Source: Vibrio profundi (GTDB taxonomy: Bacteria; Pseudomonadota; Gammaproteobacteria; Enterobacterales; Vibrionaceae). Taken from it: DNA of 64,000 nt. The notes under the pieces were generated by a model. That model saw only the letters and a program-made list of their open reading frames with translations. It did no database searches and had not been told where the DNA came from. Of this stretch, positions 16,043-25,075 are shown one piece after another. The stretch is taken from assembly GCF_005281835.1 (NCBI RefSeq), contig NZ_RZIS01000009.1, positions 1-64,000 on the forward strand, read 5' to 3'. Position numbers and translations under genes: made by a program. Position 1 is the first letter of the stretch. Each line of letters starts with the position of its first letter.

Positions 16043-18508
16043 ATGGAACTTAAGAAATTATCAGTTGCAGTGGCTAGTATATTACTCAGCGCAAATGCGT
16101 ATGCGGCTAGCCAGCCGACACCTCAAGTGGTTGACCGAACAGTTCAACATGACCACGAACTAGAACATGGCGTAGAAAACCATACTCCGGAATATTCCCC
16201 AACCAAACAAACTCTTCAACAACCTCAACCTGTTATGCGGGCATTGTCGTCAACCATGGCTGATGAAGCGGCAGTCGTGTGTGATGTTGAAGCGTTTGCT
16301 ACTTCTTCGAGTAGTTCGCTTATCGCTGCAATTACTACACAAGGGGCGAGCTGCGTTAACGAGTTGTTCTCGGCTGAAAGTCGAATTCAGGAGTCGGCGT
16401 TTGATTCAAGCAACATGTTCAATGTCGCTAAGCATGTGGTGACGTTAGCGAAGAGTTACGCTGGTGGCGGTGACGATGATCTTGAAGCGCTGTATTTGTA
16501 TTTACGAGCGGGCTACTACGCGGAATTCTACAATTCTAATGTTAGTTTCACTTCTTGGGTTCAGCCTGCGGTTAAAGAAGCGGTAGATGCCTTCGTCAAT
16601 AACAGTCATTTCTACGATAACAATGATCTTCATGGCAAGGTCTTAAATGAAGTCATCATCACTATGGATAGTGCTAGACTTCAGCATGCGTATTTTAACG
16701 AAATCACTCAATGGCTGACTCGTTGGAATTCGGATTATGCCCAAAGCTGGAATATGCGTGGTGCGGTAAACGGTGTGTTCACTGTGCTGTTTGGCGGGCA
16801 ATGGAACAATGAATTCGTAGCGACAATCACGAATCACCCAGAGCTAGCAAAAGCGCTTGGGGACTTTGCTCTTAATCAAAGTGCAATCGGTGCCGATGAT
16901 GAATTCATGGCCGCTAATGCAGGCCGAGAATTGGGGCGTTTGTCTAAGTACCCGAATACTGAGTTTCAGAAGGTAGTGAAAGAAAACCTAACTAAAATAT
17001 TTGCACAGTACGAGATGTACGGTTTTGGAGATAGTGTTTGGCTAGGGACGGCCGATACGACTGGCTACTACGGAGAATGTTCCGATTATGGCATTTGCAA
17101 TTTTGAAACTGAGTTAAAGAACCTCGTGCTATCTCAAAGCTACACTTGTAGCTCAACGATTCGAATCTTATCTCAGGGCATGACAGCCGTACAGCATCAA
17201 GCTGCTTGTGACAAAATGGGGTATGAAGAAACCTACTTCCACGGGGTGTTAGAAACAGGCAATCAACCTGTCGCAGACGATCACAACACGCAGTTGCAAG
17301 TGAATATCTTTGATTCAAGTGCAGACTACGGAAAGTATGCTGGCCCTATCTTTGATATCGATACTAACAATGGCGGTATGTACTTAGAAGGGGATCCGTC
17401 AACTCCGGGTAACATTCCTAACTTCATCGCTTATGAAGCGTCTTATGCAAATCCAGATCACTTCGTATGGAACTTAGAGCACGAGTACGTTCATTATCTC
17501 GATGGTCGTTTTGATATGTATGGCGGTTTTGGTCATCCGACAGAAAAAGTTGTGTGGTGGAGTGAAGGGGTCGCTGAATATGTGGCGAATGAAAACAATA
17601 ACCAGCGCGCGATAGATACCATACTCGATGGTTCAACCTACACGTTAGGCGAGATCTTCGAAACGACTTATGACGGCTTTGACGTAGACAGAATTTATCG
17701 TTGGGGTTACCTCGCAGTAAGGTTCATGTTTGAACGCCATCAAGACGATGTAAACCTAATGCTTGTTGAAACGCGCAGTGGCAATTGGAGTAATTACAAA
17801 GCGATCATCAATGATTGGGCGATCCAGTACCAAGTTGAATTTGAACAGTGGCAGCAAGAGCTAGTCAATGGTGGCGGAAACCTTCATCCGAGTGCAAACA
17901 TAACCGCAGTGAGTGAGGCAAAAGTTGATGAGAACATTTCATTTAGCAGTGCAGGGAGCAAAGACCAAGACGGTCAGATCGTCAGCTACTTATGGGACTT
18001 CGGTGATGGCTCGACAAGTACACAAGCCAACCCGACGCATCAATTCAGCAGTGCGGGCAGTTACTCGGTCAGTTTAACGGTAACGGATGACGGTGGTGCA
18101 AGTGATAGTGCGACGATCACTCTCAGTATCAGTGAACATGGTGGAAATGCGAATTTGCCAACAGACTGCGCAGTTCAAAGTAAAGTCAGCGGGGGCCGCT
18201 TAACCGCAGGTGTTCCAGCGTGCTTGGCAACGCAGTCAGAAGTGTGGCTGAGCATTCCAGCGGTTAATGAGCACCAATCTATGTACATTACCACGGCAAA
18301 TGGGACGGGCGACCTTAAGATTGAATACAGCAACTTTGGTTGGCCAAATGCTGAAGGTTCAAACTTACATGGTTGGTCGAATAACGTCGGTAACAGTGAG
18401 TGCATTAACGTGAACTATCAAAGCGAATACTGGGGATACGTGAAAGTGTCGGGCGCATTTGAAAATGCCGCGATAGTGGTGGATTTTGATACTGGAAGCT
18501 GTCGCTAA
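16043..18508 (+). CDS. Secreted collagenase, peptidase family M9
   Basis: An extracellular zinc metalloprotease that degrades collagen. Domains in order: signal peptide (1-21, ending NAYA), M9 N-terminal activator region (about 90-370), catalytic domain with HEYVH (His480, Glu481, His484) followed by the downstream glutamate in WWSEGVAEYVAN, a PKD domain (about 620-705, YLWDFGDGSTSTQANPTHQF), and a C-terminal pre-peptidase (PPC-like) domain with the YWGYVKVSG end. Total length of 821 residues fits Vibrio M9A enzymes. It is monocistronic, with a long untranslated upstream region and a terminator behind it. Activity on animal or fish tissue is plausible from family knowledge. Confidence 0.95.
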   Translation: MELKKLSVAVASILLSANAYAASQPTPQVVDRTVQHDHELEHGVENHTPEYSPTKQTLQQPQPVMRALSSTMADEAAVVCDVEAFATSSSSSLIAAITTQGASCVNELFSAESRIQESAFDSSNMFNVAKHVVTLAKSYAGGGDDDLEALYLYLRAGYYAEFYNSNVSFTSWVQPAVKEAVDAFVNNSHFYDNNDLHGKVLNEVIITMDSARLQHAYFNEITQWLTRWNSDYAQSWNMRGAVNGVFTVLFGGQWNNEFVATITNHPELAKALGDFALNQSAIGADDEFMAANAGRELGRLSKYPNTEFQKVVKENLTKIFAQYEMYGFGDSVWLGTADTTGYYGECSDYGICNFETELKNLVLSQSYTCSSTIRILSQGMTAVQHQAACDKMGYEETYFHGVLETGNQPVADDHNTQLQVNIFDSSADYGKYAGPIFDIDTNNGGMYLEGDPSTPGNIPNFIAYEASYANPDHFVWNLEHEYVHYLDGRFDMYGGFGHPTEKVVWWSEGVAEYVANENNNQRAIDTILDGSTYTLGEIFETTYDGFDVDRIYRWGYLAVRFMFERHQDDVNLMLVETRSGNWSNYKAIINDWAIQYQVEFEQWQQELVNGGGNLHPSANITAVSEAKVDENISFSSAGSKDQDGQIVSYLWDFGDGSTSTQANPTHQFSSAGSYSVSLTVTDDGGASDSATITLSISEHGGNANLPTDCAVQSKVSGGRLTAGVPACLATQSEVWLSIPAVNEHQSMYITTANGTGDLKIEYSNFGWPNAEGSNLHGWSNNVGNSECINVNYQSEYWGYVKVSGAFENAAIVVDFDTGSCR

Positions 18509-18545
18509 TAGTGAGAACCTATCAAAATACAATTTGATCTATCTG

Positions 18546-18571
18546 AGCCCAGCTTGTGCTGGGCTTTCTTG
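18546..18571 (+). terminator. Rho-independent terminator after the collagenase gene
   Basis: Arms AGCCCAGC (18546-18553) and GCTGGGCT (18558-18565) with a TTGT loop, followed by a short T-rich run (TTCTTGTG). Confidence 0.85.
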
Positions 18572-18731
18572 TGTGAGTCTTTCCAAAGTAATGTCGAAAT
18601 AGTGAGTTGCCGCCAACTATGGGAGCTAGATAACTAAAAAAGATAAATAAACGTGAACTATACTGCCGTTAAATCAATTGTTTACCATAATAGGTACAAC
18701 ACATAGCTATATGTTAATGGAGCTAACGTAT

Positions 18732-19523
18732 ATGAAAAACAAAACTCTTCTTTTGCTATTGATTCTTCTTAGCCCTGCGGCTTTCTCAGAAAATGCGGAT
18801 GATGAAGAGTGGGAGTTCTTAATTGTCTTCCCGATGTTGTGGGCACCGAGCATAGAAGGGAGTGTCTCCTCTGGGCCTGACAAAGTGCGAGTGGATGTGC
18901 CTTTTGAAAACATTTGGGATGGATTAGCGTTTGGCATCATGGGCGATTTTTATGCAAGTAAAGGGAAGTGGCTGGTGGGGGTGCGAACTAATTACTTGTA
19001 TATGAAAGACACTACGGAAACGAGTGGTTTAACCGGCCCACTGACTGGAACGATAATCTCTCCAGGACATGAGTTTACAACCAGTATGCACTTATCGGTG
19101 AACGATTTGTTTTTTGGATATGAAGTTTATCCGAACCTAGAAATACTGACGGGTGTTCGCCACACCTTTAGCCGCGTAGAGCTTGATATACGAGCGATTG
19201 ATAACACTGGCTTTATCAATATCAACGGTTCGTCATTACTCGCTGATGAACATCTATTCGATTGGTTAGTCGGATTGAAGTACAACAAGTTTTTCGATGA
19301 TCAATGGGGTGTTGCGGTCAGTGCTGACTTTAATGTTGCAGGTGATAACGACGTGAACCGCGGGTTTAATGTCATGGGCATCTACCGCTTTACAGAAGCC
19401 CATAACTTGTATTTTGGGTACCGCTACTTAAATATTGGCAACACTATGGACACAGGTGGTGTCGATATTGAAATTGACCTGGTAGAGAAAGGCCCGCAGC
19501 TTGGTTACGCCTATTCTTTTTAG
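18732..19523 (+). CDS. Outer-membrane beta-barrel protein (263 aa)
   Basis: The signal peptide (residues 1-19, ending AAFS) is followed by alternating hydrophobic strands and ends in an aromatic (YAYSF), the signature of a protein inserted by the Bam complex. Repeated strand pairs (WLVGVRTNYLYMK, LEILTGVRHTFSRVELDI, WGVAVSADFNVAGD, LYFGYRYLNIG) suggest an 8- to 10-strand barrel. Length and layout resemble small porin-like or OmpW/YfaZ-type proteins, but no family can be named. ATG 18732 is the start of the signal peptide; the upstream frame to 18678 is not supported. Confidence 0.8.
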   Translation: MKNKTLLLLLILLSPAAFSENADDEEWEFLIVFPMLWAPSIEGSVSSGPDKVRVDVPFENIWDGLAFGIMGDFYASKGKWLVGVRTNYLYMKDTTETSGLTGPLTGTIISPGHEFTTSMHLSVNDLFFGYEVYPNLEILTGVRHTFSRVELDIRAIDNTGFININGSSLLADEHLFDWLVGLKYNKFFDDQWGVAVSADFNVAGDNDVNRGFNVMGIYRFTEAHNLYFGYRYLNIGNTMDTGGVDIEIDLVEKGPQLGYAYSF

Positions 19524-19576
19524 TTTAATCGTTGACGTCGTATATTCGTTTGGAACGTCATCGGGGACGTAGTTCA

Positions 19577-20068
19577 TCAACTTTCAGGTGAATTCACAGC
19601 CACATCCACCACAGCGCGACCAGATAGGATGTTACGGCCAATAAGTACTGGGTAAGTCATATGGTTACGATCTTTTAGTGAAAACTCTGCAGTAATAGCC
19701 TGATCTTGGATTTCCACCTCCAATTGAATCACAGGGCGTTGAGTCGTTTGCTCACTGTGAGCTTGGCGAATTGATGCCCAACGTACGACTTCTTTTTTCA
19801 TTGTAATGGCTTCACCATTAGTTTGTGGCACGTCGAATGTCACGTAGTCTTTTCCTTTCACCTTATGGACATCAATATTGACTGCATTGATAGAAGAAGT
19901 GGTGGCACCGGTATCAATACGGCTAGAAAATGCTTCGCTTACGCCTTCTACTTTGGTTTGTTCGACTTGTCCGAATACAGTGAGCTCAGGTTTTCCTGCG
20001 ATGGCTGCAGAACAGATAAGGCTTAGCGATAAACCGAGAGAATAAACACATTTCTTAGACAAGTTCAT
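19577..20068 (-). CDS. Periplasmic retropepsin-like protein, Zn_protease (DUF785) family
   Basis: The signal peptide (1-24, ending AIA) makes it periplasmic. The core has the aspartyl-protease loop RIDTGATTSSIN (about residues 49-60), and a second glycine-hydrophobic loop VLIGRNILSG near the end, as in the family often labelled "ATP-dependent zinc protease". That name is historical; the fold is a retroviral-type pepsin monomer of about 160 residues, and catalysis is unproven. A copy of the 18-bp motif lies 51 bases upstream, so it belongs to the proposed AraC-linked regulon. Confidence 0.85.
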   Translation of the reverse strand: MNLSKKCVYSLGLSLSLICSAAIAGKPELTVFGQVEQTKVEGVSEAFSSRIDTGATTSSINAVNIDVHKVKGKDYVTFDVPQTNGEAITMKKEVVRWASIRQAHSEQTTQRPVIQLEVEIQDQAITAEFSLKDRNHMTYPVLIGRNILSGRAVVDVAVNSPES

Positions 20069-20119
20069 ATAATGCTCCGATTGGGTGTGGAGTGATCATA
20101 TAAGCGACGCTAAGTTCAA

Positions 20120-20137
20120 ACTTACCATTTTGCGCCA
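20120..20137 (-). promoter_or_regulatory. 18-bp regulon motif, copy 1 (before the Zn_protease-family gene)
   Basis: On the minus strand the sequence is TGGCGCAAAATGGTAAGT, an exact match to the consensus of seven copies in this window. It points toward the gene starting at 20068, 51 bases away. The two TGG triplets are 10 bp apart, one helical turn, as expected for the two helix-turn-helix units of an AraC-family protein. Confidence 0.8.
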
Positions 20138-20199
20138 TTAGGCGAGATTCTGAATGGTTGAGATTCAAGAATCTACATCTGTTTTGATACGTTACAATT

Positions 20200-20217
20200 T
20201 GGCGCAATATGATAAGT
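20200..20217 (+). promoter_or_regulatory. 18-bp regulon motif, copy 2 (before the Sel1 gene)
   Basis: The sequence TGGCGCAATATGATAAGT has two changes from the consensus and points toward the gene at 20268, 50 bases away. With copy 1 it forms a back-to-back pair in one intergenic region. Confidence 0.75.
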
Positions 20218-20267
20218 ATAAGAATGAAAAATGACATATTTTGAAGGGTCAATTACGTGAGGATCCT

Positions 20268-21032
20268 ATGTCAAAATTACTTAGTAAAACGAGGCTAGCG
20301 TGCGTTTGTTTTAGCCTTTCATTTACCGCATTCGCCACCGAGCCTTTAGACCCATATCTTTCTGAAAACACAGCGTTAATTCAACCATCAATGTCGCAAC
20401 TAGATAATGGAAAAAACTCAGAAATGCCGGTGAGTCAGCCACCGAATAATGAATTTGATATGACATTGAACGCTGCGGAAGCAGGGTTAGTTCACGCACA
20501 GGTTCAATTAGCGATTATGTATGAGCAAGGGCTCGGGACGGAAATCGATCTAGAAGAGGCAGCGTTTTGGTATCGCTTGGCTGCAAATCAGGGGCATTTA
20601 GAAGCTCAGTACAACCTAGCACTTTTATACATTAATGGAGAAGGTGTAGAAGAAGACAGTAGCGCTGCCCTGTATTGGATTGAACGCGCCGCTCACCAAG
20701 GCTATATGCCTGCAATTATTCACCTTTCGATTTACTCAGAATTTAACGAAGTGGCTTACAATATTTGGATTCAGAAAGCGGCTGAAGCAGGCGACCTAAG
20801 TGCTCGAATGTTACTGGTGGAATACTATCTTTCAACTTCGCTGACTAACGAGAATCTGACCAAAGCTGAGTACTGGTTATGGAGTGCGGCTAAGCAAGGT
20901 GTATTGGAAGCGCAAATTAAACTGCATGAGTTTTATTCAAACCCTAAGTATGGTCGAGAGGATGAAGATAAGTCACGATACTGGTTACAGCAAGCAAACC
21001 AAGGGCAAGATGAAGAACTCTTAAAACAGTAG
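20268..21032 (+). CDS. Sel1-repeat protein, exported
   Basis: A signal peptide (about residues 1-24, ending FTAFA) precedes four to five Sel1/TPR-like repeats. The repeats are visible as A-x-x-G-x-x-x-A-Q-x-x-L blocks: EAGLVHAQVQLAIMYEQGLG, then QGHLEAQYNLALLYINGEGV, HQGYMPAIIHLSIYS, AGDLSARMLLVEYYLS and QGVLEAQIKLHEFY. Such solenoids act as protein-protein scaffolds, often in envelope stress or secretion. ATG 20268 has GTGAGGA at a good distance; TTG 20241 is an unlikely earlier start. Copy 2 of the regulon motif lies 50 bases upstream. Confidence 0.88.
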   Translation: MSKLLSKTRLACVCFSLSFTAFATEPLDPYLSENTALIQPSMSQLDNGKNSEMPVSQPPNNEFDMTLNAAEAGLVHAQVQLAIMYEQGLGTEIDLEEAAFWYRLAANQGHLEAQYNLALLYINGEGVEEDSSAALYWIERAAHQGYMPAIIHLSIYSEFNEVAYNIWIQKAAEAGDLSARMLLVEYYLSTSLTNENLTKAEYWLWSAAKQGVLEAQIKLHEFYSNPKYGREDEDKSRYWLQQANQGQDEELLKQ

Positions 21033-21062
21033 GTTTTTAAAACATCATGGAAGGTTGCAAAA

Positions 21063-21090
21063 GAAAACCGCCTCGTGGGCGGTTTCTTCT
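21063..21090. terminator. Terminator hairpin between the Sel1 gene and the convergent membrane-protein gene
   Basis: Arms GAAAACCGCC (21063-21072) and GGCGGTTTC (21078-21086) with a 5-base loop, followed by TTCT. With A-rich and T-rich flanks it can serve both converging transcripts. Confidence 0.8.
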
Positions 21091-21126
21091 AGGATTTTGG
21101 TTTCCAGGCAATTTCTTGAAGGAAGT

Positions 21127-21585
21127 TTATGCCTTTTCTTTGTCACTCAATGCAAAGTAGATCTTAGAAACGATAATCTCGGCTACTAAGATGGCAAACA
21201 CAACTGCAAAGAAAGCAACGACACCGTTAAATGGACCAGTAAACGATACTTTATCTCCGAACATCACATTGATGGCTTCAAGCATGACAAATTTGCTGCC
21301 TACTAATATGACATAAGTACTTAAGCCACGATAAATTTTAGGCGCGGTACCGGGTTTGGATTTGAAGTAGTCAGCAATGCGGTGTTCAGCGTTGATTGAG
21401 AGCTTAAGTAATAATTGAAGTAGGATCGCCGCGGCTAATGAAATCGTAAAAGACTCAATATTGACGAAATCCCAATATTCATCAAATAGATTTAATACAG
21501 TTAAATCGACTAAAACAGCCAGTGTATAGCCTACAAATAGCCGTTGAGGAGTGTTAAAACCGTATTCTGTTTTTGCTGAGCTCAT
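21127..21585 (-). CDS. Four-helix inner-membrane protein, unknown function (152 aa)
   Basis: Four hydrophobic segments are visible (about 16-34, 46-65, 86-106 and 119-141). The loops contain NAEHRIADYFKSKPGTAPK, a basic cytoplasmic stretch. I do not recognise the family. ATG 21585 has AAGGAAT ahead at the right distance. Copy 3 of the regulon motif lies 99 bases upstream but points away from this gene, so control by it is uncertain. The upstream region is very AT-rich. Confidence 0.75.
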   Translation of the reverse strand: MSSAKTEYGFNTPQRLFVGYTLAVLVDLTVLNLFDEYWDFVNIESFTISLAAAILLQLLLKLSINAEHRIADYFKSKPGTAPKIYRGLSTYVILVGSKFVMLEAINVMFGDKVSFTGPFNGVVAFFAVVFAILVAEIIVSKIYFALSDKEKA

Positions 21586-21684
21586 AAGTATTCCTTAGAT
21601 ATTTTTATTTGAATTATTTACTTGGTTTTATATTGCCAAATTAACTTAATAATTAAAACTATAAATATATCGAATAATAACGAG

Positions 21685-21702
21685 TGGCGCAAAATGGTAA
21701 GT
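21685..21702 (+). promoter_or_regulatory. 18-bp regulon motif, copy 3 (before a 29-codon ORF and the diguanylate cyclase gene)
   Basis: An exact match to TGGCGCAAAATGGTAAGT. It points toward the small ORF at 21760 (57 bases away, the same distance as in copies 1, 2 and 7) and, farther on, to the cyclase gene at 21932. Confidence 0.8.
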
Positions 21703-21759
21703 CTATTTTATTAATATAGGACACAATGACATGGTCAAAATTTTATAGAGGGTATAAAC

Positions 21760-21849
21760 ATGATTGTGTTATATAGAATTCAAGATATCAATGAGTTATC
21801 ACATAGGGTCGACCTTGCTACGTTTCTCCAAGAAAGGTTGTTTTACTAG
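21760..21849 (+). CDS. Predicted small protein of 29 residues (MIVLYRIQD...)
   Basis: ATG 21760 is preceded by AGAGGG (21747-21752) with a 7-base spacer, and the frame runs to TAG at 21847-21849. It starts MIVLYRIQDINEL and ends QERLFY. The motif copy 3 lies 57 bases upstream, which is the spacing seen for established regulon genes; this supports translation or a leader role. It may instead be a leader peptide for the cyclase gene 82 bases downstream. No membrane segment is evident. The protein itself is unrecognised. Confidence 0.45.
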   Translation: MIVLYRIQDINELSHRVDLATFLQERLFY

Positions 21850-21931
21850 CTTCGATTATGAAGATAGGGCGCTCTCCCTGTCATTTATCTCTCTTTATAT
21901 ACCTGTTCTTACTTTAGAGTAATTAATTATT

Positions 21932-23863
21932 ATGTTGGTATCTGCTGCGCCTGTTTCTATTGAGCTAGGCGAAAATAAACCGAAAATAATAAGCGCGGTA
22001 ACGTCAATTATCTGTTTATTGTTTTTATTATCCAGTGTCTACATTTACGAGCAATATCAAACTCTAGAGCAACAAGAAATCGAATCGGTCGAGAGTCAGC
22101 AGAACCAACATTTGTTTTTCGCGGTTCAAGAGCTGACGAATATTATAAATGATGTCGACACAACAGTGACAAAGCTAGCCAACAGTCGTTATACGGCGGA
22201 ATCTGGTGAAGCTAGTGACTTTGGTGAGCGCCAACATCTACAAGACATGCTGTATTTTATTGCTCAAAATGAAGAGTTCTATTCACAGTTACGTTTTATT
22301 GCGCCTGATGGGAGCGAACTTATTCGGGTGGATAATCTGCTGGGTGAAACTTATGCGGTACCTGAAGGCGGACTGAAAAATGAATATCACCAAGATTACT
22401 TTCAGTACGCACGGCACCTTAGCAAAGGACAGGTGGGGACGTGGGGAATAGAGCAAGACGCGAACTTTGGTACTTCAATACAGCCTTTGCAACCGAGTTT
22501 ACTTGTGATCGCTCCTTCATATTCTGGAAATACACTTCTAGGCTACTTGGTCGTTAGTTTAGATGTGGGGAAGATTCTAGAGAGCATTGAACTTCCGTTT
22601 TATTCCAATATGACGACCGCCTTATTAGATCATCAAGGCCGCTTTGTTGGTGAGCAGGCAAAAACAGAATTGCTGGACCTACTATTACTCAATCAAGAAA
22701 TTGATAACTTGGGAATGCTGAACCCAGCACTGTGGGAAAAGATGAAATTTGAGCCGGGTGGTTATTTGATCGATCATAATGTCTTGTATTCATTTAAGCA
22801 GCTTGAGTTGGGTGAAGCGTATTCTGAAATGGGCGAGTTCATTCTGGTTTCATCGAAACTAGAATCCGTTGAATATACGAAGAAAAAAGACGTTCTAATC
22901 GTTAAGTCTTTGATGATTCTGATATTGGCGGCGGTCATCATCTATCAGTTGTATCGTTTGTTTTATCGATTGGAAAAAACAGTGTTTCACCAGCAATTAG
23001 TCGACGCCGCTGTTAACGGAGTAGCTGGAGTGGCGATTACGGATCAACATTTTAGAATTGTTGAGGTGAATCGTGAGTTTTCTCGCGTCACCGGTTACGC
23101 CAAATCTGAGTCGTTTGGAGTAGACTTACGCACATTTGAACTTTCGTTTTCCGGAGCGAAACTACAAGAAATAATTGAAGTTCTTCGGTCGAAAAAACGA
23201 TGGAAAGGTGAAATAAACGGGAAAAGCAAGCATGGCGCAGCGATTACCTTGCAAGCAAACATTCAGCGACTGCCGAGAAGCATTCATGGATATGGTTTTG
23301 TGCATCACGTTATTACATTCACCGATATCAGTAAGCGAAAGCAGCTGGAACTGATGCTTAGAAATCAAAGCGAATCTGATCCTCTTACAGGAGTTTGGAA
23401 TAGACGCAAGTTTGACCGTGAGCTGAGCAATATCATCAACCTTTCTAAACGCTATAAAGAAAACCAAGCTTGTATTGGGTTAGTGGACATTGATTACTTT
23501 AAATCGGTAAACGATCGCTATGGGCATGACAAAGGCGATCAAGTGTTAAGAGAAGTGGCTCAATTTCTTAAGTTGGAATGTCGCTCGACAGACATAGTAG
23601 CGCGTATTGGCGGTGAGGAATTTGCGCTGATTATGCCACACTCCAATCTAGAGCAAGGGTATGCGCTAATGGAGCGATTGAGAGCGAAGTTTGCCGCACA
23701 ATCACAACTCAACCTAACGATCAGTGGTGGTATTACCGAGATAAAGCGAAACGCTGAACTTGCTTATAAGCAAGCTGATATTGCGCTTTATGGAGCGAAA
23801 CAATATGGGCGAAACCAAATACAGCCGTTCGACGTAGACTCAACTTTAACCAAAGCGGATTAG
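21932..23863 (+). CDS. Membrane diguanylate cyclase (PAS-GGDEF)
   Basis: Makes the second messenger c-di-GMP. Residues 22-40 form a membrane helix, followed by a periplasmic sensor region (about 45-325, Cache-like by length and position), a second helix (about 325-342), a PAS domain (about 355-460, with ITDQHFRIVEVNREFSRVTGY) and a GGDEF domain (about 480-635). The active loop is GGEEF, and an inhibitory I-site RSTD lies five residues ahead of it, so product feedback is likely. It may be driven from motif copy 3, placing it in the regulon. Ligand is unknown. Confidence 0.92.
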   Translation: MLVSAAPVSIELGENKPKIISAVTSIICLLFLLSSVYIYEQYQTLEQQEIESVESQQNQHLFFAVQELTNIINDVDTTVTKLANSRYTAESGEASDFGERQHLQDMLYFIAQNEEFYSQLRFIAPDGSELIRVDNLLGETYAVPEGGLKNEYHQDYFQYARHLSKGQVGTWGIEQDANFGTSIQPLQPSLLVIAPSYSGNTLLGYLVVSLDVGKILESIELPFYSNMTTALLDHQGRFVGEQAKTELLDLLLLNQEIDNLGMLNPALWEKMKFEPGGYLIDHNVLYSFKQLELGEAYSEMGEFILVSSKLESVEYTKKKDVLIVKSLMILILAAVIIYQLYRLFYRLEKTVFHQQLVDAAVNGVAGVAITDQHFRIVEVNREFSRVTGYAKSESFGVDLRTFELSFSGAKLQEIIEVLRSKKRWKGEINGKSKHGAAITLQANIQRLPRSIHGYGFVHHVITFTDISKRKQLELMLRNQSESDPLTGVWNRRKFDRELSNIINLSKRYKENQACIGLVDIDYFKSVNDRYGHDKGDQVLREVAQFLKLECRSTDIVARIGGEEFALIMPHSNLEQGYALMERLRAKFAAQSQLNLTISGGITEIKRNAELAYKQADIALYGAKQYGRNQIQPFDVDSTLTKAD

Positions 23864-23932
23864 TTACGTGGAGTTATGCCCACCAACGCAACTAGATATT
23901 TTAAACTAACGCGAGCTGGAGTTACGAAACTC

Positions 23933-24937
23933 CTATAGCAAGCCTAAAATCGACTTACGATAGGTTTTAGGCGTTAGGCCACTGATGCGTTTGAAGGCGC
24001 GCGAAAAGTGCGAAATGTTATTGTAACCAAGTTGGTTTGATATATGAGTAAGGGTATGGCCTTCTTCCATTAGTTCACACGAAATGGATAGCATCAGGCT
24101 TTCTTTGATTTGTCTAAAGGTCGTACGTTCTTCTTTCAAGCGCCTTTGAAAGGTTCTAGGCGTCATCTTCAGCAGTTTTGCAGCCTGATTGACTGTGAGT
24201 GAATGTTCGCGCACATATGGAAGCAACGCCGTGAATACACTGTCACTAAAACTTGAATGCCATTCGACAAGCGGCTCTTTAAGTTCTGTGTCTGACGGGT
24301 TTAATTGTATTTTCGTATTCAGAGTGGCTTCATCAATCAGTAACGCGGTTTTACTTTGCGCGATAAAGAGCTGAGTCTTCTTATTGAGTGCGGAACGCAT
24401 TACGTCATCATCTTCATGCTGAATCTTTAATTGTTCCGGAAACCAATCACTTTTAGTGAGTGCTTGAATCAGTTCGATAATGTATAGCACCGCAAACACT
24501 TCTCCCCAGATAAAATACGGCGAGTTTTCATATTCCATCGTTCGGCAAAACCAATATCTTCCGTATTCATTTTCAAACGTAATATTGCTGCCCGGTGAGT
24601 CGTGAGCAAAAATGACGTTAATGTTCTCCAGTGCATCTTTGACGGTTGAGGAAGTATCAAAGTTTCTAAGGACTTGCGGAATAATGCGCTGGCGAAAGGC
24701 TAGGCGTAATAATTCGCTGAAGTTGTTCACACCGACTTGCGATGAAAGTAAATAAACTAAGCGCTTTACAGGTTCGACAGGTAAATAATCTTTGTCAGTG
24801 ACAAACAAATCCGGTGGTAACCCTGAGTCGTGCAGCAGTTCCTGCGCATTAATGCCGTGGCTAGAAAATACCTCAAGTAGAATCTTGGTATAGCCTGTCC
24901 GAATCATTGGTAATTGCGGTGTCGTTTTGTTTGGCAT
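23933..24937 (-). CDS. AraC-family regulator with Arabinose_bd (OruR/VirS-type) N-terminal domain; candidate reader of the 18-bp motif
   Basis: The 334-residue protein has an N-terminal ligand domain of the Arabinose_bd type (about 15-205; KILLEVFSSHGINAQELLHDSG opens it). The C-terminal double helix-turn-helix (about 240-330) contains LTVNQAAKLLKMTPRTFQRRLK and LTHISNQLGYNNISHFSRAF, the classic AraC pattern. The gene is divergent from the HlyD-led operon, and motif copy 4 lies 44 bases upstream of its start. Its position at the centre of six of the seven motif copies makes it the best candidate to bind them. The effector is unknown. This link is inference. Confidence 0.9.
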   Translation of the reverse strand: MPNKTTPQLPMIRTGYTKILLEVFSSHGINAQELLHDSGLPPDLFVTDKDYLPVEPVKRLVYLLSSQVGVNNFSELLRLAFRQRIIPQVLRNFDTSSTVKDALENINVIFAHDSPGSNITFENEYGRYWFCRTMEYENSPYFIWGEVFAVLYIIELIQALTKSDWFPEQLKIQHEDDDVMRSALNKKTQLFIAQSKTALLIDEATLNTKIQLNPSDTELKEPLVEWHSSFSDSVFTALLPYVREHSLTVNQAAKLLKMTPRTFQRRLKEERTTFRQIKESLMLSISCELMEEGHTLTHISNQLGYNNISHFSRAFKRISGLTPKTYRKSILGLL

Positions 24938-24981
24938 TCCTGTCCCTTAATTTTCTTCCTGAGCTTCAAGCATAATCGGTT

Positions 24982-24999
24982 TGGCGTAAAATGGTAAGT
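24982..24999 (+). promoter_or_regulatory. 18-bp regulon motif, copy 4 (between the AraC gene and the HlyD operon)
   Basis: TGGCGTAAAATGGTAAGT, matching the consensus with T in the Y position. It points toward the operon starting at 25214, 214 bases away. The distance is longer than for other copies; a 34-codon frame at 25076-25180 lies between and starts 76 bases from the motif. Confidence 0.8.
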
Positions 25000-25075
25000 A
25001 TTCACACTAGCACATCATATATATTCATATTTGCAACATTTTTGCGGCGTGTTTCTCAATATATGCATTAAGAGT

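Noticed and set aside
20120..20217. The 18-bp motif as a sigma-54 promoter (GG...GC)
   Set aside because: Sigma-54 needs GG and GC separated by 10 bases with a TTGC-like downstream element. The motif has GG but no GC at the right place, and spacing to genes is too regular and too long.
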